A model generated the notes under the pieces. The model saw nothing but the letters and a program-made list of their open reading frames with translations, had not been told where the DNA came from and searched no databases. Made by a program: the position numbers and the translations under genes. From Mycobacteriales bacterium (lineage in GTDB: Bacteria; Actinomycetota; Actinomycetes; Mycobacteriales; SCTD01): a stretch of 64,000 bases of DNA. Below are positions 7,429 to 15,996 of the stretch, in pieces. The stretch lies in assembly GCA_030697205.1 (NCBI GenBank), contig JAUYQP010000030.1, positions 1-64,000 on the forward strand, written 5' to 3'. Position 1 is the first letter of the stretch. Each line of letters begins with the position of its first letter.

Positions 7429-9158
7429 GGGAGGAGGTGCACGGGGACGTCGACGTGACGGGACCGGAGGTACTCCCCGAGCCCCTTGGCCTGCGGGTCG
7501 AACCGGGTTGAGGATGCGACGCCCTCGCCGAGCAGCCCGTGGACCACCACGTTGACGGCGCGCAGGTTCGGCAGCGCGAAGACCTGGACCGCGAGCCCGT
7601 CGGCCTCGGGCAGGAGCACCCGCAGCTGGGCCTCGTCGAGCCAGCCGAGCAGCCAGTCCGCGGCGGCGTCGGTGCGGGCCCAGAGCCCGATGTTGGCGTT
7701 GCCGCCCTTGTCACCGGACCGCGCGCCGACGACTGTCCCGAGCGGCACCCGCCGGGTCGGGCCGCCCGCGGCGACGGGTGCGGGCGCGGGGGAGGAGGTG
7801 GTTGTCGTCGTACGCCCCGGGGTGTGTGCGACCAGCTCGCGGCGGCCGTCGTGGTGGACCACGACGTGCTCGACCAGGGGCGCGTGCGAGGCGGGCACGA
7901 GCAGCGGGACGTAGACGCCGTAGGGCTGCGCGTCGCCGGGCGGGGCGGTGAGCGTGAAGCCGGGGTAGCTGCCGAGCGCGAGCTCGACGGCGGCAGAGGA
8001 GAAGGCCCGGCCGACCGGGTCCGCAGACGGGTCCTTCGCGCTGACCCGCAGCAGCGCGACGGCCTGCTCGTTGGTGGGCGCGTCCTCGCGATCCAGCCGC
8101 ACGAGCCGGTGCTCCAGGACGGCGGGCGCCACCGGGAGGGCATCGCGCAGGCCGGCCATCGCGAGCTCAGCCTTGGCCTCCACGTCGAGGCCGGTGAGGA
8201 CGAGGTCCATCCGGTTGCGGAAACCCCCGAGGGCGTTGACGCAGACCTTCAGCGCACCGGTCGGGGGCTGGCCGCGGACCCCGCTGAGGCGGACCCGGTC
8301 GGGCCCGTCGTCGGTGACCGCGATCGTCGAGAAGTCGGTGACCACGTCGGGTCCGGCGTAGAGGGGGGAGGAGATCTCGTAGAGCAGTTGGGCGGTGACG
8401 GTGCCGACCGTGACGGCCCCGCCGGTGCCGGGGTGCTTGGTGACGACCGCGCTGCCGTCGGCGGCGACCTCCGCGACGGGGAAGCCCATCCGCAGCGGCT
8501 GCGCGACCTCCTCGGTGACGAAGGAGTAGTTGCCGCCGGTGGCCTGGGTGCCGCACTCCAGGACGTGGCCGATGACGACCGCGCCGGCGAGGCGGTCCCA
8601 GTCGTCGCGCGCCCAGCCGAAGTGCGAGGCCGCGGGCCCGACGACCAGCGAGGCGTCGGTGACGCGCCCGGTGACGACGACCTGGGCGCCCGCGTCGAGC
8701 GCTGTCGCGATGCCCCAGGCGCCGAGGTAGGTGTTGGCCGTGAGGGCCTGCCGGCCGTCGAGCGTGACGGCGTCCATCGCCTGCAGGTCGAGCTCCGCGA
8801 GGCGCTCGAGGACGTCGTCGCCCTCGACGTGCGACACGGCCAGAGGTACGCCGAGGCGCTCCGCGAGCGCGCGCACCGCGTCGGCGCACGCGGCCGGGGC
8901 GAGCCCTCCGGCGTTGACGACGACGCGGGTGCCCCGGTCCGCCACGGTGCCGAGGACGCCCTCGAGCTGGCGCAGGAAAGTCGTCGCGTAGCCCTTCGCG
9001 GGGTCCTTGAGGCGCGAGCGCCACAGGATGAGCATGGTCAGCTCCGCCAGGTAGTCACCCGTCACCACATCGACCGGCCCGTCGTTGACCACCTCCGAGA
9101 GCGCGGACAGCCGGTCGCCGTAGAAGCCGGAGCAGTTCGCGATGCGCAAGACGTCCAC
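7425..9158 (-). CDS. AtuA-like (DUF1446) acyclic-terpene-utilisation family protein
   Basis: A 577-residue protein combining the DUF1446/AtuA domain (residues about 1-450; VLRIANCSGFYGDR, TGDYLAELTM, VVVNAGGLAP, VTGRVTDASL, ECGTQATGGNY) with the small AtuA-associated C-terminal domain (RSGDKGGNANIGLWA). In Pseudomonas, the atu locus is needed for growth on citronellol/geraniol. AtuA itself has no settled reaction, and many bacterial homologues occur in acyl-CoA catabolic clusters. The GTG at 9158 is chosen because it opens directly on the conserved VDVLRIANCSGF. It is upstream of, and overlaps, the FAD reductase gene. A longer open frame upstream has non-family sequence. Confidence 0.87.
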   Translation of the reverse strand: MDVLRIANCSGFYGDRLSALSEVVNDGPVDVVTGDYLAELTMLILWRSRLKDPAKGYATTFLRQLEGVLGTVADRGTRVVVNAGGLAPAACADAVRALAERLGVPLAVSHVEGDDVLERLAELDLQAMDAVTLDGRQALTANTYLGAWGIATALDAGAQVVVTGRVTDASLVVGPAASHFGWARDDWDRLAGAVVIGHVLECGTQATGGNYSFVTEEVAQPLRMGFPVAEVAADGSAVVTKHPGTGGAVTVGTVTAQLLYEISSPLYAGPDVVTDFSTIAVTDDGPDRVRLSGVRGQPPTGALKVCVNALGGFRNRMDLVLTGLDVEAKAELAMAGLRDALPVAPAVLEHRLVRLDREDAPTNEQAVALLRVSAKDPSADPVGRAFSSAAVELALGSYPGFTLTAPPGDAQPYGVYVPLLVPASHAPLVEHVVVHHDGRRELVAHTPGRTTTTTSSPAPAPVAAGGPTRRVPLGTVVGARSGDKGGNANIGLWARTDAAADWLLGWLDEAQLRVLLPEADGLAVQVFALPNLRAVNVVVHGLLGEGVASSTRFDPQAKGLGEYLRSRHVDVPVHLLP

Positions 9159-9228
9159 CCCGTGTGGATAGCAGACGAGTGGGTAGGGCAAACGGATCGG
9201 CTGCACCCAGGCGGTCGACGAGACGGAG

Positions 9229-10332
9229 GTGCAGCGCGTGCGGGCTCGTGTCGTCGCGCTGGGCCTGGCTCTCACCGCCTGCGGTGGTGTGGTGACCGCG
9301 ACCCGCGGCCTGCCCGTCACCACCGTCCCCTCGAGCCTCGCCGTCCAGCCTCCGATGGAGGTGGCGGCCGAGGCGCAGGTCGCCCCCTCGGCGGTCCCCC
9401 TCGCCCCCTCGGTGGCTCCGCTGCGGACCCTGCGGACCCCTGACCTCGTCGTCACCGTCGTGCGCCCCTTGACCGCCGCCCAGGCCGCCCGGCTGCGTGC
9501 GATCACCGGGGTCCGAGGCCTCACCGTCGCCGACATCGGCACCGTCCAGCTCGCCGGCCGTGGCGCCCGGGTCCTCGGCGTCGACCCGTCCCAGCTGCGC
9601 CAGTTCACCCCCCGGGAGACCGCGACGTCGGACCCGCTGTGGCAGGCCGTCGCCCGCGGTGAGGTCGTCGCGTCCTACTCCGCGCTGCGCGCCCGCGGGC
9701 TGTCGCTCGGCGGGGAGGTCGGGCTCGCCGGGCGCACCACAGTGCGTGAGCGCATCGGCGGTGTCGCAGCCCTCGGGCTCCCCGGCGTCGACCTCGTGAC
9801 TGACCGCCGCTCGACCCGCGCGCTCGGGGTCGTGCGCGACAGCGCCGTCGTCCTCGACGCCCCCTCCCGACGCGTCACCGGGCTGGTCCGAGACGTGCGC
9901 CGGGTCGTCGGCGCCGACGCCCGCGTCGACGTGCTGCGACCCGAGCCGGTGCGCGCCTCGCGCAGCCGCCCGTCGAGCTACCGCGAGCTCTACCAGCGCT
10001 CCGCGGCGCTCTGCCCGGGCCTGCCGTGGCAGGTCCTCTCCGCGGTCGGAGAGGTCGAGTCCGGCCACGGCCGCAACAACGGACCGTCGTCGGCGGGCGC
10101 CCTCGGACCGATGCAGTTCCTGCCGGCCACCTGGGCGGCGTACGGCGTCGACGGTGACGGTGACCGCCGGGCGGACGTCATGAGCCCCTACGACGCGGTG
10201 CCCGCTGCCGCGCTCTACCTGTGCCGCAACGGTGGCGGTCAGGGGCCTGACGGGCTCTACGACGCGCTGTTCGCCTACAACCACGCCGACTGGTACGTCC
10301 GCAAGGTCCTGGCGACGGCCGAGCGCTACTGA
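9229..10332 (+). CDS. Lipoprotein lytic transglycosylase
   Basis: A 367-residue protein with a short lipoprotein leader ([11 protein letters not shown], lipidated Cys18). A variable region of about 220 residues follows, then a C-terminal lysozyme-like domain (residues about 255-367). The catalytic acid is Glu277 in GEVESGHG, followed by [28 protein letters not shown] and [11 protein letters not shown], typical of the MltB/SLT_2-like branch. It would cleave peptidoglycan glycan strands at the outer face of the membrane, producing 1,6-anhydro ends. A GGAGG precedes the GTG. Its last 7 bp overlap the convergent ABM-like gene. Confidence 0.9.
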   Translation: MQRVRARVVALGLALTACGGVVTATRGLPVTTVPSSLAVQPPMEVAAEAQVAPSAVPLAPSVAPLRTLRTPDLVVTVVRPLTAAQAARLRAITGVRGLTVADIGTVQLAGRGARVLGVDPSQLRQFTPRETATSDPLWQAVARGEVVASYSALRARGLSLGGEVGLAGRTTVRERIGGVAALGLPGVDLVTDRRSTRALGVVRDSAVVLDAPSRRVTGLVRDVRRVVGADARVDVLRPEPVRASRSRPSSYRELYQRSAALCPGLPWQVLSAVGEVESGHGRNNGPSSAGALGPMQFLPATWAAYGVDGDGDRRADVMSPYDAVPAAALYLCRNGGGQGPDGLYDALFAYNHADWYVRKVLATAERY

Positions 10333-10613
10333 CCGGCAGGCACCAGGACGCGTGCGTCGGGCTCACCGGCCAGCGCCGGCGAGGCGTCGCGCGAGGCCCA
10401 CACGGCCTCGCGCAGGAAGCCGAGGAAGGCGGTCGCTGCCGCGGCGTCGTCGAAGTCCAGGTCGACAACGACCCACCTCGGGTCGTCGACCGGTTGAGCG
10501 ATGCGCTGGGCTCGCACTCCTGCGCCCTCGCGCGCCCCCTCGAAGCGGTCGAAGGCGGTGCGCCACTCGGCGTACCCGGTGATGGCGTGCTGGATGTGCA
10601 GGGTTGCGGTCAT
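10326..10613 (-). CDS. Small ferredoxin-like alpha/beta-barrel (ABM-like) protein
   Basis: A 95-residue protein beginning [32 protein letters not shown] and ending in a helix with [18 protein letters not shown]. The pattern of strand-helix-strand with 'Y.eW...fd....r...G...' resembles dimeric alpha/beta-barrel monooxygenase or cyclase-like small proteins. No catalytic residue can be assigned, so the function is unknown. TACCGT on the minus strand (10622-10627) lies 8 nt before the ATG, fitting leaderless transcription. It overlaps the transglycosylase by 7 bp at its 3' end and is divergent from the LuxR regulator. Confidence 0.8.
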   Translation of the reverse strand: MTATLHIQHAITGYAEWRTAFDRFEGAREGAGVRAQRIAQPVDDPRWVVVDLDFDDAAAATAFLGFLREAVWASRDASPALAGEPDARVLVPAGQ

Positions 10614-10703
10614 GTCTGGCGACGGTAGGCAGCGGCTCGTGTCGTGACCATCCCAGAAGGGTGGGATCGTCGTCTGCCCTCGCGCAGCCGTAGGGTCCGC
10701 TGC

Positions 10704-11723
10704 GTGCCGCAGCGTGCCGTCGTCCGCGCCGTCGAGCGACTGTGCCGTGACGCGGTGGACGAGCGCGCGCTGCGGGTGGCCGTCCTCGACCTCCTCGTCC
10801 CGGAGCTGCGGCTCGACGCGTGGGCCTGGCTGCTGACCGATCCCGTCACAGCCGTCGGAACCTCGCCGGTGGCGGTGGTGCCGTGGTTCTCCGAACTGCC
10901 TGCGCAGGTGCGCTGGAAGTACCTCTCTCCCGTCAACCGCTGGACAGGCCTGCGGGGTGCCGTCGCGCGCCTGCACGACGCGACCGGGGGCGACCTGGCT
11001 CAGAGCGATGTGTGGCGGGAGGTCCTGCGCAGCCACGGGGTCGTCGATGCAGCCTCGGTCGTGCTGCAGGACAGGTGGGGCACCTGGGGGTTCCTCGAGC
11101 TGTGGCGCTGCGCCCCGACCGCGCCGTTCGACCCACACGACGCGGCTCTGCTGACCGAGGTCGCCCCCGTCCTGACGGCCGCGCTGCGGCGGCTTGTGGC
11201 GACTGCGTTCGACGGACCGACTGACAGCGCGGCCGCGCCCGTGGTGCTCGTCCTCGACGATCAGCTGGACGTCCGGGCGCAGACGCCGCAGACCGAGGCC
11301 CTGCTGCGACGGCTGCTCCCGGTGCCGCCTGGTGCAGCGCCTGTCCCCGCCGTCGCCTACAACGCCGCCGCGCAGCTGCTCGCCCTGGAGGCCGGGGTCG
11401 ACGTCGGGGCGGCCAGCGCACGGCTCGGTGTCGGCGAGGGTCGATGGATCACGGCGCGCGCGACGCGGCTGGGGTCGGACATCGCGGTCGTCCTGTCACC
11501 CGCGACGGGTGCGGAGCGGCTGGAGGTCTTCGTGCGAGCGACCGGCCTGTCGGACCGCGAGGGCGAGCTGGTGGGTCACCTCGTCGAGGGCTGCGACACC
11601 CGGGAGGTGGCTGCGCGCATGGTGCTGTCGGAGCACACCGTCCAGGACCACCTCAAGGCGGTCTTTGACAAGAGCGGTGTCCGTAGCCGCCGCGCGCTCC
11701 TCGCCCGCGCACTGGGGGCGTGA
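10704..11723 (+). CDS. LuxR-family transcriptional regulator with GAF-like N-terminal domain
   Basis: A 339-residue regulator. The C-terminal 65 residues form a LuxR helix-turn-helix ([56 protein letters not shown]). The N-terminal 200 residues, with [11 protein letters not shown] and [22 protein letters not shown], look GAF-like, so a small-molecule signal rather than phosphorylation is likely. Targets are not identifiable. The GTG at 10704 has TAGGGT (10691-10696) 7 nt upstream, the leaderless pattern, and is preferred over the longer in-frame ATG at 10644. It is divergent from the ABM-like gene and convergent with the patatin gene, with a single base between their stops. Confidence 0.87.
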   Translation: MPQRAVVRAVERLCRDAVDERALRVAVLDLLVPELRLDAWAWLLTDPVTAVGTSPVAVVPWFSELPAQVRWKYLSPVNRWTGLRGAVARLHDATGGDLAQSDVWREVLRSHGVVDAASVVLQDRWGTWGFLELWRCAPTAPFDPHDAALLTEVAPVLTAALRRLVATAFDGPTDSAAAPVVLVLDDQLDVRAQTPQTEALLRRLLPVPPGAAPVPAVAYNAAAQLLALEAGVDVGAASARLGVGEGRWITARATRLGSDIAVVLSPATGAERLEVFVRATGLSDREGELVGHLVEGCDTREVAARMVLSEHTVQDHLKAVFDKSGVRSRRALLARALGA

Positions 11724-11724
11724 C

Positions 11725-12675
11725 TCAGCCCGCGAGCAGCCCGGGCTGAACGGCGAGGCGGGTTCGCGTCGACGCGGTGGCTCGGTGGACCACCTCGTCG
11801 AGGTGGGTTATCCGCATCGGGTTGACGCCCATCACCTCGAGGTCGGCGCGTCCGGGCTGGAGGACCACGACGCGTGAGCCGGCCCGGCGCAGCCGACGCA
11901 CCTCGAGGGCGAGCACCTGGCGGATCGCCATCCGGACGCCCAGGTCGACCGGCGGCCGGCCGACCCGCCGGCGGACAGGGCGGGCGACCGACATCGGGCT
12001 GACGACGACGACCAGGTCGAGCCGGTCGTGGACGAGGACGTCGGCGTTGGAGGGGGAGTGCATCCCGCCGTCGACCCAGGTCTCGCCCCCGAAGCGCACG
12101 GGCGAGAAGTACGCCGGGATCGCGCACGACGCCGCGACCGCTGTGCCGACGTCGACCGGCGGTGCGCCCGGGGTGCCGAGCACGATGCGGCGGGCGTCGC
12201 GGGCCCGCACGACGCACAGCCGCAGGTCCCGGTCGGGCCAGTGGTCGCCGTGCAGGTGGCGCACCCCGCGGGCGATCGGCTCGGTGTCGATGCGGCCGGC
12301 GGGCAGCAGGCTGCTCACCACGGACGCGGGCCGCACCGCCCAGGGGCGACGGGCCGCCGACAGCAGCGCGCCAGGGGCGAGCGGCCTGCGGCTCGCCGCG
12401 ACGGCCTCGATCGGGAGTCGGGAGACCGACGTCTGGCGGGTGGACCGGAGGCGACGGCCCTCGTCGGACAGCGCCTCCCCGAGCAGCTCGGCGGCGAGGT
12501 CGGGAGCGGACAGCCCGCCCGCGAGGCCGGCCGCGACGAGCGAGCCGGCCGAGCTGCCGACGAGCACGTCGGCGTCGCGGGAGTCGAAGCCCTGCTCGTG
12601 GAGTGCGGTGAGCACGCCGAGGTGGAACGCCTGACCGACGAGACCGCCGGCGCCGAGCACGAGTCCGATACGCAC
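11725..12675 (-). CDS. Patatin-like phospholipase/esterase
   Basis: A 316-residue patatin-family serine hydrolase. It has the glycine-rich oxyanion loop GLVLGAGGLVGQAFHLGVL, the nucleophile Ser42 in GSSAG, and the dyad Asp202 in WVDGGMHSP. The family uses a Ser-Asp dyad to cleave acyl esters of phospholipids or other lipids. There is no signal peptide or membrane segment, so it is probably cytosolic or membrane-peripheral. GTG at 12675 opens directly on the beta strand before the oxyanion loop. It lies downstream of, and in the same direction as, the secreted hydrolase gene, with a 35-bp gap. Confidence 0.9.
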   Translation of the reverse strand: MRIGLVLGAGGLVGQAFHLGVLTALHEQGFDSRDADVLVGSSAGSLVAAGLAGGLSAPDLAAELLGEALSDEGRRLRSTRQTSVSRLPIEAVAASRRPLAPGALLSAARRPWAVRPASVVSSLLPAGRIDTEPIARGVRHLHGDHWPDRDLRLCVVRARDARRIVLGTPGAPPVDVGTAVAASCAIPAYFSPVRFGGETWVDGGMHSPSNADVLVHDRLDLVVVVSPMSVARPVRRRVGRPPVDLGVRMAIRQVLALEVRRLRRAGSRVVVLQPGRADLEVMGVNPMRITHLDEVVHRATASTRTRLAVQPGLLAG

Positions 12676-12710
12676 GGCGTGATCATTACCCGTCTTCGGG
12701 CGTTCGACGC

Positions 12711-13811
12711 TCAGCAGGGCAAGGAGGCGTACGGCGACACCGGCACCGTGCCGTCGACGACTCGCTCGCCGCAGGTGACCTTGCCGGTCTCGTAGATCTT
12801 CGCCAGGGCCGCGAAGCCTGCGTTGCCCACGTCGTGGGTCTCGCTCGCCTCGCTGGCATGCCCGGCGAAGGGCGACTGCTGACCGGTGGGGGCGTAGCCG
12901 TCGATCGTCGTGCCCGCCTCGCTGCCGCTCGAGCGCGTCACGAACGCCGTCATGTCGACCGGCACGCCTTCGGCCAGCAGCAGCGCCTGGAGCTGGCGGC
13001 TCTCGTCGTGGGTGACGAGGCCGTCGGCGACGCCGTGGACCATGACGACGCCCTTCACCCCGCTGGCGGCGATGTCGTCGACGCGGTTGACCACGGTGCG
13101 CTCGGCGTAGACGTCGGGCACCTCCTCGAGGCTGCCGCCGAAGGCCTCCTCGATGTCGGCAACGGCGTTGGCGGCGAAGGTGTTGACCAGGGCGAGCTGA
13201 CGCGCCACGAGGTAGGTCTCGGTGACGTTGGCCGCGCCCTCGACGTCGACCCAGTAGTCGAACAGCGGCTTGCCCTTCAGGTCCTTCGGCTGCGCGGCGA
13301 GCACCAGGCCGCTCGTGTTGCCGCCCATGCTCACGCCGTAGATGACGTTGATCCCGGTGGGTGTGCAGACGCGCTCGAAGTGCTGGGCGACGGCGATGCT
13401 GTCCTCGGCGCCCTCCTGGACACGCCAACCCCGGCTGGTGGGGAGCGGCTTGGCCGACAGGTCGTTGCGCTGACCGCGGTAGTCGGGGGTCACGGCGATG
13501 ACGCCGAGCTGCGCCGCGATCCGCGACATGTGGCGGTCCCAGCTGCGCATGGTGTGGCTGTAGCCGTGGTCGAACACGACGATGCCGCGCGGGGTGCCGC
13601 GGGGGACCGCGTAGCGCGCGTCGGCCGGCTGGCCCTTGACCGTGAGACGGAGCGAGCGCACCGCGCCGGGGTCTCCCTTGCAGGGGTCGACGGCGGCGGG
13701 CCGGGCGGGCTTGGGCCCCTGGTGGCCACGGCCCTTCCCTCGGTCGTGGTCCGCGAAGGAAGGGGTCGCCGCGACGACGACGGCGGCGAGGGCGATCGGG
13801 AGCAGGCGCAT
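12711..13811 (-). CDS. Secreted alpha/beta hydrolase (lipase/esterase-like)
   Basis: A 366-residue protein with a signal peptide (MRLLPIALAAVVVAATPSFA, residues 1-20) and a basic His/Lys/Gly linker. The hydrolase fold follows: IVVFDHGYSHTMRSW is the oxyanion-side loop, Ser161 in YGVSMGG is the nucleophile, and GVADGLVTHDESRQL and the later THDVGN are plausible acid and base regions. The substrate is unknown; an ester or peptide-like bond is possible. The ATG at 13811 follows a clear GGAGG, so the longer upstream ATG at 13856 is rejected. It is divergent from the lactate-monooxygenase-like gene. Confidence 0.85.
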   Translation of the reverse strand: MRLLPIALAAVVVAATPSFADHDRGKGRGHQGPKPARPAAVDPCKGDPGAVRSLRLTVKGQPADARYAVPRGTPRGIVVFDHGYSHTMRSWDRHMSRIAAQLGVIAVTPDYRGQRNDLSAKPLPTSRGWRVQEGAEDSIAVAQHFERVCTPTGINVIYGVSMGGNTSGLVLAAQPKDLKGKPLFDYWVDVEGAANVTETYLVARQLALVNTFAANAVADIEEAFGGSLEEVPDVYAERTVVNRVDDIAASGVKGVVMVHGVADGLVTHDESRQLQALLLAEGVPVDMTAFVTRSSGSEAGTTIDGYAPTGQQSPFAGHASEASETHDVGNAGFAALAKIYETGKVTCGERVVDGTVPVSPYASLPC

Positions 13812-13893
13812 GGGGGACCTCCGGGTGAGCACTGGGTTGCCGTGAGGTTTCGCCACGGTGCCGCCGACTCCTGCCGTGCGGTAGGAAGCAGGG

Positions 13894-15069
13894 GTGACCG
13901 ACCAGCCGACCGACCAGCCCAGCGCCTTCGCCGAGTTCCAGAACGAGGTCTACCTCAAGGGCCTGTTCGGCGAGCAGCCGACGCTCCCCTTCGGGTGGCG
14001 CGAGGTCGAGGCCGCGGCCCGTGAGGTGATGACGCCCGAGGCCGTCGGATACGTCTACGGCGGGGCCGGTGGCGAGGAGACGATGCGGGCCAACCGCGAG
14101 GCCTTCGACCGGTGGCGCATCGTGCCGCGGATGCTGCGCGGCATCCCCGCCAAGCGAGACCTCACGACCACGCTGCTCGGCACCCCGATGGCCGCGCCGG
14201 TGCTGCTCGCGCCGGTCGGCGTCCTGTCCATCGTGCACCCCGATGGAGAGCTCGCGGTCGCCCGCGCGGCAGCCTCGCTCGGGCTGACGATGTGCGCCAG
14301 CACCGCGGCGTCGTACCCGATGGAGGAGATCGCGGCGCAGGCCCCTGACGCGCATCGCTGGTACCAGCTCTACTGGCCGGCCGATCGCGACCTTGCCGCG
14401 TCGTTCGTCCTGCGGGCCGAGGCCGCGGGCTACGAGGCGCTCGTGCTGACGCTTGACACCTGGCAGCTGGGCTGGCGGCCGCGCGACCTCGACGCGGCGT
14501 ACCTGCCCTTCCTGCAGTCGATCGGCATCGCCAACTACCTCACCGACCCGGTCTTCCAGCGCGACCTCCCCGAGGGCGACACGGGGGCGGCCGTGCTGAA
14601 GTTCGTCGGGCTCTTCAACAACCCCGCGCTGACCTGGGACGACCTCGCCTGGCTGCGCGCGCAGACGTCGATGCCCGTGGTGCTCAAGGGGGTCCAGCAC
14701 CCCGACGACGTACGCCGGGCGCAGGACGCGGGGGTGCAGGCCGTCGTGTGCAGCAACCACGGGGGGCGGCAGGTCGACGGCGCGGTCGGGTCGCTCGACG
14801 TGCTGCCCGCACTGGTCGAGGCGGCCGGTGACCTGCCGGTGCTCTTCGACAGCGGGGTCCGGTCGGGTGCCGACGTGGTCAAGGCGCTGGCGCTCGGCGC
14901 CGCCGCGGTGCTGCTCGGGCGGCCCTTCGTCCACGGCTTGGCGCTGGCCGGCGAGGAGGGCGTGCGCCACGTGCTGCGGTGCCTGCTGGCCGACCTCGAC
15001 CTGCAGGCGGGCCTGTCGGGTCACGCCGCGCTGGCCGAGCTGTCGAGCTCCTCGCTCGCGCGGACCTAG
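13894..15069 (+). CDS. FMN-dependent alpha-hydroxy-acid oxidase, lactate 2-monooxygenase-like
   Basis: A 391-residue TIM-barrel flavoenzyme of the L-lactate dehydrogenase/oxidase family. The catalytic base is H289 in CSNHGGRQVDG, with Arg292 binding the substrate carboxylate. Other markers are YVYGGAGGEETMRANREAF, LLAPVGVLSIVHPDGE, and LFDSGVRSGADVVKALALGAAAVLLGRPF for FMN phosphate. The length and the acidic loop region around LTDPVFQRDLPEGD resemble mycobacterial lactate 2-monooxygenase, which turns L-lactate and O2 into acetate and CO2, but oxidase or dehydrogenase activity on another hydroxy acid is possible. GTG at 13894. The family usually acts in the cytoplasm. Confidence 0.87.
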   Translation: MTDQPTDQPSAFAEFQNEVYLKGLFGEQPTLPFGWREVEAAAREVMTPEAVGYVYGGAGGEETMRANREAFDRWRIVPRMLRGIPAKRDLTTTLLGTPMAAPVLLAPVGVLSIVHPDGELAVARAAASLGLTMCASTAASYPMEEIAAQAPDAHRWYQLYWPADRDLAASFVLRAEAAGYEALVLTLDTWQLGWRPRDLDAAYLPFLQSIGIANYLTDPVFQRDLPEGDTGAAVLKFVGLFNNPALTWDDLAWLRAQTSMPVVLKGVQHPDDVRRAQDAGVQAVVCSNHGGRQVDGAVGSLDVLPALVEAAGDLPVLFDSGVRSGADVVKALALGAAAVLLGRPFVHGLALAGEEGVRHVLRCLLADLDLQAGLSGHAALAELSSSSLART

Positions 15070-15131
15070 GGCCCTTGTGGCGAGGCCGGGTGACGACGGT
15101 GGTGGACAAGTCGGCGCGGTCGTCGTACTGC

Positions 15132-15199
15132 CCGTGATCGTCAGGTGGTCTGCACGGGACACGCCGGCGAGTTGCGTGCAAACCACCTGATGATCATGG
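15132..15199. repeat. 68-bp inverted-repeat element
   Basis: Two 24-bp arms (15132-15155 and 15176-15199) pair at 21 of 24 positions around a 20-base loop. Two of the mismatches are G-T and would be G-U pairs in RNA. Each arm contains GATC near its outer end. The total span, 68 bp, equals that of the element at 6200-6267. It lies between convergent genes (the flavoenzyme and the SDR), so it may terminate both transcripts. Confidence 0.7.
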
Positions 15200-15213
15200 G
15201 AGCGGCCTCGGGC

Positions 15214-15996
15214 TCAGAGGGTCGGGACGGCGGTGGGGTCGAGGGCACCGGCCGGGGAGCCGTCCTCGGCCTTCGGCCCCGGGATCCCGCGGAAGCGGTA
15301 GACGGTCACGTCGTGCCCGGCCTGCAGCAGCCAGGCCTGCCCGGTCTCGCCGGAGTCGATGATCTCGAGCACCGAGCGGCCGGCCTTGTCGACCGGGATG
15401 ATCGGGACCCCGCTGCCGACGAGGTGCTCCTTGATGTCGGTGATGATCCGCGTCTCGGCGAAGCCCGGGCAGAAGGCGTTGACCCGGATCCCCTCGTGCG
15501 CGAGCGCCTGTCCCATGGCGCGCACCAGCCCGACGACGGCGTGCTTGTTGGCGCCGTAGACCGGGTCGAACGGCACGCCGGTCAGGCCCGCCATCGACGC
15601 GGTCGCGACGATGGAGCCCCCGCCGGCGCGCCGCAGCGCCGGGATCGCGGCGTGCATCCCGAAGACGACCCCGTCGAGGTTGACGCCGTTGGCCTTGCGG
15701 TAGCGCTCGACGTCGAAGTCGTCACCCAGGCCGAAGCCGGTCGAGATCCCGGCGTTGAGGAAGGCGACGTCGAGGCCACCGAGGATGTCCTCCGCGCGGG
15801 CTGTCGTGGCGAGCACCTCGTCGTACGACGACACGTCGGCGTGCAGGAAGTGCTGGCCGAGCTCGTCGGCCACCGCCTGACCGCGCGCGGCGTCGACGTC
15901 GACGAGGACGCAGCTGTCACCGCGCCGGACGAGCTGGCGGGCGACCTCCTCGCCGAAGCCGGAGCCACCACCGGTGATGAGGGCCCGCAGGCTCAC
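15214..15996 (-). CDS. Short-chain dehydrogenase/reductase
   Basis: A 260-residue classical SDR: the NAD(P) motif TGGGSGFG (8-15), NAG at 81-83, and catalytic Ser134, Tyr147 and Lys151 (YGANK). The aspartate at the end of strand two (VLVDVD) favours NAD(H) over NADP(H). It sits last in an operon with two acyl-CoA dehydrogenase subunits, its GTG overlapping the upstream stop by four bases. That makes a 3-hydroxyacyl-CoA or related alcohol the likeliest substrate; this is inference from context. Confidence 0.88.
   Translation of the reverse strand: MSLRALITGGGSGFGEEVARQLVRRGDSCVLVDVDAARGQAVADELGQHFLHADVSSYDEVLATTARAEDILGGLDVAFLNAGISTGFGLGDDFDVERYRKANGVNLDGVVFGMHAAIPALRRAGGGSIVATASMAGLTGVPFDPVYGANKHAVVGLVRAMGQALAHEGIRVNAFCPGFAETRIITDIKEHLVGSGVPIIPVDKAGRSVLEIIDSGETGQAWLLQAGHDVTVYRFRGIPGPKAEDGSPAGALDPTAVPTL

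Noticed and set aside
11725-15186. 1153-residue minus-strand open frame
   Set aside because: It runs through three real genes; only its C-terminal part is the patatin, and the rest is out-of-frame translation of the hydrolase and antisense of the flavoenzyme.
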